64,000 bases of DNA. Origin: Chytridium lagenaria (lineage: Eukaryota; Chytridiomycota; Chytridiomycetes; Chytridiales; Chytridiaceae). Each line of letters opens with the position of its first letter. The stretch's first letter is position 1. Location: NCBI GenBank assembly GCA_025449115.1, contig JAHLKC010000032.1:248001-312000 (forward strand), written 5' to 3'. The notes under the pieces were generated by a model. That model did not search any database, was not told the origin of the DNA, and saw only the letters and a list, made by a program, of their open reading frames with translations. Positions 37,079 through 49,100 of this stretch are shown piece after piece. The translations under genes were made by a program, and so were the position numbers.

Positions 37079-40000
37079 ATGTCGGGATCATCACAAACCA
37101 AGACGACCCGATCTTCTATCCACCATCCCCACCTCCCCATCCCATCAACCACGTCATCTCCAAAACCCATTCCTCTCTTCCGCATCTCCACAACACCTTC
37201 TCTCTCTCCACAACAACAACAGCAACAACAGCCACCATCACCGTCAAGGCATCGTCGATCCATCACTTCTCCGTCATTGGGTCAGTCTCTCATTGGGATC
37301 AGCATCCACCTGCAAGTCCTACCGCTGCCAGATTGAGGAGGGATCCAGAAACCCATTTGTGGATGTCAATGTCGTCGAACAAGGAGACGAGGATGATGCC
37401 TATGTGGATTATGGGGATTCTTGCTCAACCTCGTCTTGACTGAAGTGCAGGATTAAGTCTGGATCGTTCCGTCAGGATAGGAATAGGTGAGGACTCGTCT
37501 CTTTTTTATTCATGGTGGACCTCGAGCGAAGCGAGAGTATTCTATTTTGTGTTTATGGTTTCGTGGGTGGGCGAGCGATAGCGAGTAATATAGTTTTTTT
37601 TTGTTCAGACTCGCCGTAGGCGAGTTAATCTCTGTTTCTACTCTTCATCCCATCATTACTCTCTTCTAATTTTCTAATTGATTCAACTAGCCATCAACTG
37701 CCTACCCGGCCACAACACCAGCACCGCCGCCACCTCCAGCACGGCTTCAGAGCTTTAATGAGACCTGTGAGTGCCCTGCATAATGTATGGAGAGGATGAT
37801 GTTATCGACCACTCCCGAGGAGAATGTGGAGATGAGTGAGGCAAAGAGGATGGCTCATGTAAATGGAAAAGAGGATACGGGGAAAGGATTTGGATACGAT
37901 TCTTCTGAAAAAAAACAAGGTTTGTATTAGTCTATTTCCATTTGTTCTTTTTGTTTTTCCCTAAATAAATCCTCTTTCGGCTAATGATCTAATTATCTCT
38001 ATGTAGAAACCCAAGGACAAGATCCCTGTCTATGGCCTACCTCCAGGACCCATCGCCCCTCTTTCCCACCGACTGTCTCCCCAGCGCTGATAGCAGCGCC
38101 ACAACCGCCCACCCCACTCTGGAACGTCCCTCCTCGTCCCTCGCTCACCGCTCCCCATCCTCCCCCAAACTCGTCCCAACCCTCGACTCTCACCGCATCG
38201 CCGCCCTCCGCCTTAAACACGCCCGCTTCTCCCGCTTTACCCTCCGTTTCCTTGACGACCAAGTCGAGCAAGACTATGGTTTCTACTTTTGGGTCGATCT
38301 GCCACACGCTGGAGAACCTTTGTCGCCGTTGCCGGAGCTCTCGCCGTGTCTATCAGGTCGCTGCCATGCTTGGACGTGGAGGAGATGTGGACGCACCGCT
38401 TCCACCTCTGATTGGGTTGTGCTGGCGCTGGCTGCCGTACTCCCCATGCTCGCCGTCGGCTCAGCTCCTTTGTCTTTCCTGGACCCCGTCTCGCCCGTTG
38501 GATTCATCACCTTTCCTTCCTCTTTCTCGTCATTGTTGGTCCCGTCCTTACCTCTATCCGCTACGTCCACCCACATCAGGTGACCCTCATCACCAAGTCT
38601 CACCTGCCGTGACCGCGCCCCTCTACATTGTCTGTCTCGTTGCATCCGTCTTTTCCTCCGTCTGCGGTTCGTCTACACATTGATGGCGACCCTTGTTGCC
38701 GCGCCGACGTGGTATGCCGTGTTTGGGGTTGATTTAAGAAATGGAGGTGGAGAGGGTATGGTTGCGCAGTATGCTGTTGCGTCTGTGGCGTTGTTTTTAG
38801 CATGCATTGTGACGTGTTCCATTGCATATGATCTGGAAATGACGTTACGAACGCCAGTACCTCTCGGATTCAAGGTTCATGTCCATCACACGGAACCTCC
38901 AATCTCAGCTTGAAGGATTAGAACGATCCCTCCTTGCTGCCTCTGGGCGACAGGACATTACGCCGGCTGATCTTGATTCACCGCTTGAAAAAGCCATGGT
39001 GGCAGTTCGATCGTTGTTGATGGACCCGACGGTGAAGCGACAGCATCGGAATGTGTTGATGTGGTGATGGCGTGTTTGAGTAGCCCTGATTTGTTGACGC
39101 CGGATTTGGATGTGCAGGTCAAGAGGGGGAGGTGGAGATGGATGATGAGGTAGAAAAGTGGTTGTTTAGTGAGGTTGCGAGACGGAAGGGGCTTGAAGCG
39201 GATCCTGAGGGGGTTGGAAAGGAACAGGTTATTCCGGAAGATGAGGAGGTGGAGAAGGAGGGTGAAGAGGAGGAGGTTACGGATATGCAGCTTATTGCTG
39301 TGGCTGCCGAAAAGTCTGATTTGACGCGTCGTCATCAGATTCCATTGAACAACAACACCAACACCACTTCGACGACGTCATCACCTTTATTCCGTCATCG
39401 TCGTCGATCGTCGACCACCATCCCCATCATCCCGACCCTGACCTTGGAGTCTTTGGATATCTCCATGACGACGTTGAGGACGCCTAAAGCGGTGAGGATG
39501 TTGGAGAGGGTGATGGAGTTTAATTTCCCCGATTTTTGAGTTTGCCGAGATGGCGGGGGGACACCCTTGTTGATGTTGGCGCATCAGGTTTGTGTGGTTG
39601 GGATGGGGGACAGGGGGGGGTTGTGGGACGGCTTGGGTTGAGTGTGGAAAAGTTTTTGAATTGTATGGTGACGGTGGAGGCGGGGATATCATGCGGATTT
39701 GGCTTGTAAGTAGAGTTTGGTTTTAATAGTTTTTATTTCGATGTGGTTTGTTCCGTCGTGATATTGTTGATAACTGATGTGCCTTTTTTCTTTCTTTGAT
39801 AGTCCACAACTCTTTACATGCAGCTGATGTCCTTCACTGCATCCACTACCTTCTTCACCTCCCCACCATCCGCCCCATCTTCACCGACCTCGAAATCCTC
39901 TCTATCCTCGTCGCCGCCCTCATCCACGATTTCGACCACCCCCGGTGTCAACAACCATTTCCTCATTGCCTCATCCGACCGACGCGCCCTTCCTCTACAA

Positions 40001-40964
40001 TGACAAATCTGTTCTTGAGAACCATCACTGTGCAGCGGCGTTTGAGGTGATGAGTCGGAAGGAATGTCATTTCCTGGGGAGTCTTGATCGGAATGAGTTT
40101 AGGAATGTGAGGGAGAATGTGGTTGAGATGGTGTTGGCGACGGATTTGGGGAAACATTTTGAATTGTTGACCATGTTTAAAAAGAAGGTTGTTATGGGGG
40201 ATTCGTTTGATCCTGTGGGGGTGAGAGAGGATAGAACTTTGTTGATGCAGATGTGAGTGTTTCCCCTTTTTTTTTTGTTTGCGTTTTACCCCCGTTTAGT
40301 TTTTCTGCCTTTTTTTGAAACCTCCCCTCTACCCCATTTTTTATCTTTGCTGATCATCTCGATATATATTGATTTACTTTGTTTCAGGCTCATGAAATGC
40401 GCCGACGTCTCAAATCCCACGAAATCCCTTCCCGAATACAACGAATGGATCCGTCGCATCACCGAAGAATGGTTCACGCAAGGTGACCGCGAGAAATCCC
40501 TCGGCCCCCCGTCTCCCCCTTTTGCAACCGGACGGCACAACCGCCACCAACCCAGCCACCTCCCAAGCCTCCTTTATTGATTTCATTGTCGGCCCGCTCT
40601 TTGATGCGTTTGGGAATTGGTGTGAGTTGGGGGAGGTCAAGGAAGGGCTTGAACGGAATCGAAAGATGTGGGCGGGGATTGTGGTGATGGAGAAGATGGC
40701 GGCTGAGAAGGAGAAGATGGTGGAGGCCGCGGCGGAGAGTGAGAAGGAGAGGGACGGAAACGGAATAAAAGCGTGCCGCATCTTCCGGGATTGATTACGG
40801 GACGGGGGATGGAGAGGAGTCGGAGTCAGTATCAGCCTGGTGAGGGGAGACGGCAGAGACGGTTGAGTACACCGGTTGAGGCGTTGAGGTTGGAGGTGAG
40901 GGAGGAGGAGGAGGAGGTGGTGCGGGGAGTAGGAGTATGCCTGGGACTCCTGTGAGGAGGAGGT
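37079..40964 (+). CDS. multi-TM cyclic-nucleotide phosphodiesterase (class I PDE), frame broken
   Basis: Hydrolyses cAMP/cGMP. Catalytic-domain motifs appear in order: HNSLHAADVLHCIHYLL (39806), LEILSILVAALIHDFDHP then GVNNHFLIASSDR, LYNDKSVLENHH, MVLATDLGKHFELL, KCADVSNPTKSLPEYNEW, EEWFTQGDREKSLG, and SQASFIDFIVGPLFDAF with the nucleotide-binding Gln. The Lys in KCAD resembles PDE8. Before it lie 5-6 hydrophobic helices (38300-38840: TFVAVAGALAVSI, DWVVLALAAVLPMLAV, SFLFLVIVGPVL, APLYIVCLVASVF, YAVASVALFLACIVTC), preceded by RFTLRFLDDQVEQDYGF. Upstream exons from an ATG at 37079 (Ser/Pro/Gln-rich) are likely but unproven. At least eight one-base frame jumps occur, several at C or G runs, yet motifs stay perfect. 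Confidence 0.65.
37521..37625. repeat. three GCGAG-type short hairpins
   Basis: CTCGAGCGAAGCGAG (37521-37535, contains the stable GCGAAGC mini-hairpin), GCGAGCGATAGCGAG (37571-37585), and the perfect dyad ACTCGCC-GTA-GGCGAGT (37609-37625). They lie in a non-coding stretch, probably an intron, of the phosphodiesterase locus. Confidence 0.6.
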
Positions 40965-41888
40965 GATTTTTTTTTGGAGTGGCAGATGGTGTTGTGACGT
41001 TTCTCGGTTGTGTTTTTTTTGTGTTTTTTTTAAAAACTTTAATTCATACGCCTTTTTTTTATTGTTGGGGGGATTCGGTTGTGTTGAACATACCATCCCC
41101 CGCAAGTTTTGAGGGCTGGTGTAAGCTACACCCTTCTGTTTGCTTTTTATCATTTTTTTGAACCAAGTTTTTGAAAACGCTTTTTTTTATATACATTCAC
41201 TGTCCATGCTTTGAAAAGTCTCTTTTTTTTATCCCCCCACCCCCGACCACGCTTTTTTTTTGTTTAAGTTGGTTTTTTATAGAAGTACCCCACGATTTCC
41301 CCCGTTCTTTACAGTATCGTTTTTTTTTAAAGAAACAGAAACAATCAATATTTTATTTGGAGTTGATGAAATACTTTTTTTTGCTTTTATTTCGTTTTTG
41401 TGTGGAGTTTTTTCGAATGCGTCAAAACGTGTCCTTTGTTTCAGGCGATTAGAAAAAAAGTGGATGTGGTCTGGAGAAGTTGCGGTAGAGTAAAATGTGG
41501 AAAGTTGTTGGTTGACGGACTATATCGTCTCATGATTGCAAGAATGTCAAAGATTGAAGAAAGAACGATAAGGGTGATGCCAATAAAAGGAATATAATAA
41601 AATGGTCCATTATTTTGGGTTTACGCGTTAAACGGTCGTTCAAGGTGTCAAAATTTCGATACTGTAGGCCCACAGCAAAACAAACGGAACATCAACACTC
41701 TGAAATAAAACTCGGCCAAAGGTATACAAGCAGGCAATATATATCGAAATCGTCATCCCCATAATCTTAATACCAAAACAACCTTCATCAAAAAATATAA
41801 TCGGGCAAGAAAAACAAAAGAAAACGCGAGACGATAAACACAGATCCTAGGATCGGTAACGTCTTCTACCCCAACTTTTCAACATTCA
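40965..41888. other. intergenic region rich in T-runs, no gene seen
   Basis: Between convergent genes. Many T7-T10 tracts (40967-41350) and no conserved frame. Presumably the 3' UTRs and terminators of the phosphodiesterase and CHFR genes. Confidence 0.5.
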
Positions 41889-43756
41889 TCATCTCGTAGC
41901 CTCACACATATGATCCAACCTCGCGGCATGTGCTTGATTATGCGACTGCGTCCTACAATTCCTCCCATACCAACATTTCCCTCTACCCCTCGCATTCGCT
42001 GGGAGCTTGTCACTCGGAATCCTGATACGATACTGATAACAGATCTCCTCAAACAAGCGTTGAAGACACAAGTTGCAGCTGTATGTCTTTAAAAAACGTC
42101 AGAGGCGATGTATGAAACGAAAGTATACCTCTTTGGCTACAGGTGCGAAATTGGGATCGTTGGGGTCGGTGGTTTGGGTTTGGAATCCGTTGGCGTAGAG
42201 CTGGAGTTCGTCTTTATCAATCATTTCTAAAACTTGAAGGAGAATGTGTTCCATGGTGATGTTGTTTTCTGTGCAATAATCACGAAGCACTTGCTGTTCG
42301 AAAGCATTGGATTTGAAAAAATGAGGGCCGATCGTCAAAGTCGTAAAATCTTTTTGATGTGTCAGAGGTGTCAACATCAAATTATAACCATACCTTTGAT
42401 CTGTTTTAATTCGCGTGTTGCGGCGAAATGGGAGGTGCATCCACCTAGATAAGCGTGACAAAGATTCGCTTTGCAAAAGGCACATCGTTGGTTTGGAAGA
42501 TCTCGATTTGGGTATTGACGCGTGCAGAGGATGCATGATAGGTGTTGTTGTGTTGGCGTGCAGGAGAATCCATCAGGTGCGGAACTCGGGGGGCAACTGG
42601 GACAGGGTATAATGGCAGGAGGCACCCAAGGATCGGCGGAAAAGTCGGAGTTGTACTCATCGTCGTCGTCGTTGTCGTCGTAATCGTCATAATCGTTTTC
42701 GCTGGACTTGACTTTATACGGCTGGCAACATGATGAGTTTTTGGGAGAAAAAAGACACCAACCTCATTTGTGATGATGTTGGTTTTATCCATGTATTCAA
42801 TTTCATCAGCCGTCCGTTGAGCATCAGGCTTACTATAATTTGTAAGTAAAACATATATAAGCGAACCCAACTTTTTCAAGAATGTTTCAACGATAGATTG
42901 TATCTGATGGTTTTTCTAGAATAGATTGATCAATAACAAACTCGCTACATTTGGTAAGCCTCACAGATATCCGTTGTATCGCAACTTTGCACATTGGGCA
43001 CTTTGAGCTCTCCTTGATGGTTTCAGAGATGCATGATCCGCAAAACGTATGCATACATGGGAATGCACTTGCCGGGACGTAAAAGACGGCGCGGCAGATG
43101 GCACAACTAAAACCGATGGTAAGAAACCTCGTTAAAAAACCAAATATGCCTCACGTTAAGCTTTGCTCCAAAGCATCGTTAAGTTCATCAAGCTCTTCTC
43201 CCTTGTCGACCTTCTTTGCTGGCTGCTTGGTTGCATCCGTAGCCGTAAAGGTTTCCGGTAGCTTCCTCTTTGATGTCTCCTTCTCCTCTTTCCTTTCAAT
43301 CTTTGTAAACTCGTACTGTAGATCCTTTTTCAATGCAATCGTATCTCCCGTCTTCAGCTCGACATTGTTGCCCTTTCCAACTGCTGTCCCGTTTACCAGC
43401 GTTCCATTCATAGACAGATCCTCCAAGATGACGTTGCCATCTTTCTTAAGCAACTGGCAATGCCTCAAGCTAACCCTCATATCAAGAACGCACAGATCAC
43501 AATCCTTCGCACGCCCAATGACGAATGAATCCTTATCGTCAGAGGCAAGGAACATTTGGTCCTTGATGCGAAGTGATGCCCAATGGTTGCGGGGTGTAGG
43601 GCTGACTTTGCCAGCGTCATCGTCTTCGTCTTCTGAACCCGGCAGGGTCTTTGTAGAGGCGATCGAAAGACGGCTGTCCTTTTTCCGATTAAATGCACTA
43701 GAGGTCGCTGCGGACACTTTTGGGGATGTATTGCCAGTGTCCATGTTGGTATCCAT
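41889..43756 (-). CDS. CHFR: CHFR-type E3 ubiquitin ligase (FHA-RING-Cys-rich)
   Basis: Mitotic-checkpoint ubiquitin ligase; the FHA domain binds phosphothreonine and the RING recruits E2. The ATG at 43756 gives MDTNMDTGNTSPKVSAATSS. The FHA domain is at about residues 50-150 (FVIGRAKDCDLCVLD, SLRHCQLLKKDGNVILEDLS, MNGTLVNG). After an intron the RING is complete: CAIC, FPCMHTFCGSC, CPMC (42990-43110). The C-terminal Cys-rich/PBZ-like tail ends CWYGRNCRTQSHNQAHAARL-DHMCEATR, very close to the end of vertebrate CHFR. Introns are short. It forms a tandem pair with the gene just upstream (44123-45073). Confidence 0.9.
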
Positions 43757-44122
43757 TTCTGTAAAGAGTCAACAACTTTGGCGTGCTGAATGTTCCGAAT
43801 TTTTATTTGCAAAACACCAAAAGTCTCATCAAGCCATCTTTGGCTTTTTAAGCTCGCCCGCATTCTTGCCGCGAGGCAAAGCAACGTCATAAAATATGGG
43901 TAATTTTAAAATTAAACAACGAGTAGCATTCTTTCATTTAGGGATTTATGTTGTAAAAAAAGAGTTAATTTTGAAAACGAAACAAAACAACAAGGAAATA
44001 CACGTTCTGGGAATATAATTGGAATAAATATGAATGATAAAGATCCTCAACGACGTGTTCACTTTGCTTGGATCGCCGTGCTAGTAGTCGGTGCGTTCGA
44101 TGGGTTACTGTTTATGCATAAA

Positions 44123-45073
44123 TCAGCGAGGGGATACACTAAAACGAAGAGAATTTGATGAAGAAAAAAGGGAGAGAGAGACACAGAGACAGAGACAAAA
44201 GGAGTGATCTACCTGTTCTCCAGGCATGCCAGAATTTGTGAAAGATCGTGATTTTTCTGTGTATCGGTCAAACTTCAAATTAATCCAAAGCGCGGTCACT
44301 TACCGCAATCAACTTGTATGCGGTTCGACACTTTGGACATTCTTTTGCTTTACCAGTGGCTATCTGAGATGTCATGAGCCTATAAGAGCAAGCTTTGCAA
44401 AAAGAATGCATGCAGGGAATAAGAGACATGGGTGGGTAAGTCTATCACAACATATGGCGCATCTACAGGAAAAGTTAAAATCAGCTCACATCTATGTAAA
44501 GCTTACAAAAAACACGAAAAAAAATAAAAAAACATACGTCAGTATATCCTCCATCTCAGTCATAGCTTTCCCTGTCGAAGTCGCCTTCATAGCTTGACTC
44601 CTAAGCGCCTCATACGCCGGTGGATCATTCGCCGTTATCGGTCTCAAATACACAATCAACTCCAAGTTTGATGCCTTCCCCAGTCCAATCTTGTCCCTGT
44701 CTGTCAACCTCACAGCTTGTCCCTGCTTTACCATTGCCCCATTCCGATACACACCCGCCTTTGCCAAGCATTCCAAATAAATTCTATCATCCTCTCCAAC
44801 GTAAACTCTGCAATGAATTTTATCCACTTGTGGTTTTAGTATAACTAGATGGCAGGCGGCGGATTGTCCGATGAGAAATTCGTAGTTGCGGACAGAGGCG
44901 AAGATGACTTTGTCTTTGGAGACGAAGGCTGCCCAGTGTTCGAGACTCGTTTGAAGGGCTCGGTGAATGGGGACTGCGGGGCCAACGAAGGAGGCATCGG
45001 GCTTGGGTAGTATATCGTCGCATTCGTCGTCTATGCGCATGTGGGAAGCACTAGGATTTGATGATAGCCCCAT
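44123..45073 (-). CDS. second FHA-RING (CHFR-like) ligase, short form
   Basis: The ATG at 45073 (MGLSSNPSASHMRIDDECDD). The FHA domain is at about residues 45-140 (WAAFVSKDKVIFASVRNYEF, HCRVYVGEDDRIYLE, GVYRNGAMVKQGQ) and is more diverged than its neighbour's. After an intron the RING starts CAICCDRLTHP and continues PCMHSFCKACSYRLM and CPKCRTAYKLIA. One C is apparently missing near 44430, since adding one restores the exact CHFR RING spacing. The gene ends near 44123 (LSQILACLENSVSPR) with no Cys-rich tail, so it is about half the CHFR length. Arisen by tandem duplication with CHFR; the lost tail suggests altered substrates. Confidence 0.75.
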
Positions 45074-45112
45074 TTCGAAATGTCAGCTTGGGCCACAAAA
45101 TGCTTTTCGGAA

Positions 45113-45406
45113 TTAGAAGGATGTGATGTCAATACTGTGATGATCACATCCATCAGGAGATCTTGTTGCCGAGACGATGCTTATGAGAGACGGATTGATA
45201 TGACTGCCTCGTAATTCGGACATGAAATCTACGTAGACATGGATATTTACACACAAGCTCATATGCTGGTTTTGTTTATTTTCATAAAAATAAAATTCGT
45301 CTTTTAGTACACTCTTTATTATTCTGCATATGTAGCCATACGTCCTCATTGATGCATCAGCATTCTGATGTCTTTGGGTCGCGAGGTCAACAGTGTCCTT
45401 GACCAT
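45113..45406 (-). CDS. possible 97-residue ORF in divergent spacer
   Basis: ATG at 45406 to stop at 45113, unspliced. It has mixed composition (MVKDTVDLATQRHQNADASM) and no recognised family. It fills the 369-bp spacer between the divergent CHFR-like and TRS20 genes, where promoters are expected, so a chance frame is more likely. Confidence 0.15.
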   Translation of the reverse strand: MVKDTVDLATQRHQNADASMRTYGYICRIIKSVLKDEFYFYENKQNQHMSLCVNIHVYVDFMSELRGSHINPSLISIVSATRSPDGCDHHSIDITSF

Positions 45407-45442
45407 ATCTCAAGAACTTGAATTTGCACTTGACAATTCAGA

Positions 45443-46072
45443 ATGAGCTACTTCTGCATTGTTGGTACAAGGTACTTCGCCTTCATCCCCGATCCATACC
45501 CTCTAAAACCCATCCATCTATTCAGAGATAACCCTCTCTACGAAACCGACTTCCCAATTCCAGGCCGCAAAGATGATTCAAGGGTATACTTTCTCGCCTG
45601 CCCCCAATCTTAACAAACCGCAGCGAGACGACCGTCATCTCAACCAATTCGTGGCTCATGCATCACTGGACGTCATAGAAGAAGTCATGTGGACGACAAA
45701 TTCAATGTAGTGCTTGTTGGGGGGTATGCTTTAACTGATGTCGTTAGGTACTTGAAAGTTGTAGACAGGTTTAATGAACTCATGGTGTCTGCCTACGTCC
45801 TTGCAAGTGGTAAGTCCTCCGTTTAATAGCACCACCTAAGATTTTAAGGCGTAAAGTTTATTTTACTTCACGAGAATAACAACACGGAGGGCATCCGTAG
45901 TTTCTTCCATGAAGTCCATGAGAATTTCATTAAGGTAGAACGCCAGCTTTAAACATAGAAGGTCTCATTTATCGTTTAGACAATGTTAAACCCATTCGCC
46001 GAAATCAACTCCACGATCACTTCAGCCCCCTTTGACGCAAAAGTCCGTGCAGCCGCGAAAAAATATATGTAG
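45443..46072 (+). CDS. TRS20: TRAPP complex subunit Trs20/TRAPPC2 (sedlin)
   Basis: Core small subunit of TRAPP, the tethering and Rab-GEF complex for ER-Golgi and autophagy traffic. Six exons resolve fully: 45443-45471, 45526-45583, 45624-45706, 45748-45809, 45849-45934, 45980-46072. They give 136 residues against 140 in human sedlin. Motifs: [100 protein letters not shown]. Introns are 54, 40, 41, 39 and 45 nt, a good sample of the small-intron class here. The longin fold is expected. It converges with CEP135, with 61 bp between stops. Confidence 0.95.
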
Positions 46073-46133
46073 ATTTCTAAGTCCTTACTAATAAATAATA
46101 CCCGCCAATCATTTAAATAAAATCGTTCCGTAT

Positions 46134-49100
46134 TTACAATATATTATATAAGGGTATGCCAATCTCTCCAAAATCGACGTCACAAGCTAAGACGAATATC
46201 CCCCGACACTTCAAGGTGTGTTTCCCAACATCCTTAAACCTCTTCTCAATTTGCTCCTACAAAAGAAATTCGCAACATGAACTATAAGAAAGTAATACCC
46301 ACTCATAAGTCTTCACCTGCCGTTTAGTAATCTCTAACTCTTCTTTAATCCGTTTCTCAAGCGGATCTTCGGTATCAACTCTTTCGTCCGTCTAAAAGGC
46401 CATAAATATATTTTATAATTATCCCACCTCCCACCTTCTTTCCTTTCTTCTCACCTCTTCCTGGACTTACACCCCGCCTCCCTTCCTCCCCACTTATCCC
46501 AGGACGAGGACTCAAACTCCGTCTATCTCTTTCCTCCATCAACAACCCCAAACTCTCAAACCTAACCTCCATCTCCGTCTTTCTCTTCTCAACTCTACAA
46601 ACACATTAAAAGAAAAATAAAAATCACATCATACCTTCACCCTGATTCCTCAATTCCTCCTCTAAGTCCTTCACACGCTCCATTAATTCCTTCTTCTCCT
46701 CCTCCGCTTCATCCACGCCCGTCGTGCCATAACGCCACCTCCATCCCCACTCCCCATCGCCGCAATCCGTGTCTCGAATCCCGCAACTCTAGCTTCAAGC
46801 TCCGTCTTAACGCGTTCAAGGCGGACCCGTTGTGACCGTTCAGAAGCCACAAGCGTTTCCAGTCGCTGACGTTTCTCATCCTGAAACATCTTCATTAATA
46901 TCAAAGGAAATAAGAAAACGTAAACCCCACCTCTTCTCGCATTTGATTATGGTAAACATCTACCTCGGATTGGGCGGCACGGAGCTCTTTCGACATGCGT
47001 TCGTGGTCGAGGTGAGAGCAGCGAGTTTTTTTTGGAGCTCTTCGCGGCCCCTGTCGAGAGTTGCAGCAAGGTCTTGGGTGATGGAAACTTCACGGCTAAG
47101 GCGAGATCTTTCAGACTATGATCAAATAAAAAAAATAAAGTTAAATATGAAAAAAAACTGAAAAATTGAAAGCTAATAAATAGGGGTATTACCTCAAAGT
47201 GTCTCGCATTACGTTCATACGTCGCAATAGTCCGTGTAAGCGCTTGACAGAAAGTCAGAAATCCTATGTATCAAACAATAACGAAGACCCCAAATAAACC
47301 TACCTCCACACTTCCTCTCCCACCCTCCTAAATCAAACCTCCAACGCCCCCTTTTCTCGTCCTACAGTCTCCAGCTCCTTCTGCATCCCAACTATTCTCT
47401 TCTCCCTCAACACCACTTCCATCCTTAGTGTATTCGCATCCTCTGTCGCGCTCTTCAACGCCACTTCAATGCGATCATGGTCGTGGATGATTTTACGGTA
47501 CGCGGAAAAGAGTTGCTCCTTTTCTCGGTCTTTGGTGAGGAGTTGATCGGAGAGAAGGTGGTGGCGTTTGTCGAGGTCGGCGAGGTCACGCTGGAGACGG
47601 TCACGGTCAGTGACAACCTACAAATATGTGGAGGTAAGTATGAGAGGGTTGTTAATATTAATAGGTGGAAACAACCACAAACCTCCGCAAGCTCTCCATT
47701 CAAGATCTGATTCTCCCTCATGGTCGCACCCAAATCCGTTTTCAAGTGTCCAATCTCTTCCTCCATTCCCTCGTTAGCCACCAACATTTTCTCCCGTTCT
47801 GCCTTTGCTCCCTCAATCTGTTTCTGCAAATACAAGATTGTCTTTTCATGATCCCCTAACGCCTTCATGGTTCCATCAAGCTGTGCACGCAGTTTCGATG
47901 AAGCATTTTGGAGTTCGCCGTTAGCAGTTGTAAGGTTCTTGATGATATCTATTTAAAATGTTACATTTACAAAGAATTGAAAAAATAAGAAAGACTGAAC
48001 AGATAAAGTAGGAAAAACATACCCTCCATATCCGCCATCTTCTCTGTCTTTTCATCCAACTCCATCCTACAACCGTCCCGATCCCTATCTACCTTCATCA
48101 TTAACTCCCTCTGTGTCGCCATCTTTTCCTGCATTTCATACATCTCCTTTCTCAGTCGATCCACCTCCTCTCGCGTCTTCTCCCCATGCCTCAACGCATC
48201 TTCAAGGCGCTTCCTTAAATCTTCACTGGATCCTTCTGTCATAGCGTAAGAGGTTGAACGTATTGAAACAATCATACCTCTTTCGTTCGATAGTTACGCG
48301 CGTCCTCAAGTTCCTCTCTCAACCGTCGCTGCTGTACATCGTGTTGTTCAGCGAGTTTCTGTGCGGTCTCAAGTTCACCCGTTAATCGCGTCACCTCTCC
48401 GCTTAGCCCCGTGATATTCCTCTCACTTTTCTCAAGCGCCGCAATAAGTCTATCATAAAATTAACCTCGAAATACAGGAAGGGGTAAACCTTTCTTTCTC
48501 CATCTCCAGTCTCCTCACAGCCTCTTCTGCGCCTTCCCCAACCTCCCTCTGTTTAGTCGACGTAACCCTGAGATCTGATTCCAGATTCCGCAGTTCAGCA
48601 CGAAGGTGTTCGACTTGACGCTTTAACTGGGTCTCGCTTTCAAGGAGTTGAGCGAGACGTACCGGGGTAGGGTCCTCTTCGGTCATGGTTCCAAATTCCG
48701 CCTTTGTCTAAATCCTTGATTAGAATTGTTCTAAAGGAAGATTTTACCTTTGGTAGAGAAATCCCGCGACGTTGGAGAAGCGACAGTTCAAGGTTGACCT
48801 ACCGCACATGAGAACATGATTAAGTGTGAAGACGATGTTACCTGCTCATACATCATTGCGAGGTTATCCCTATCAGAACTGATGTTGGTGATACTTTCCT
48901 GCATTTCATCCATTTGATGCTCGATCCGTTGAATAGCCATAATTAGTTGATCACGTTCTCTGAAGACATAACGAGTTAGACTTTATAGGATATGGAGCAA
49001 ATAATTCAAAATTAGGCACCTGAGTGCTGTCCGGAGATTAGCTTGAGATTCGTCATTTAGGGATGCAAGCTTAAAATGGTCTATTAGAACATTGAACTTC

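Noticed and set aside
38290..38840. Rhodopsin domain fused to the phosphodiesterase, as in choanoflagellate Rh-PDE
   Set aside because: No retinal-binding Lys in a DxxxK-type seventh helix; only five or six helices are visible and none matches rhodopsin motifs.
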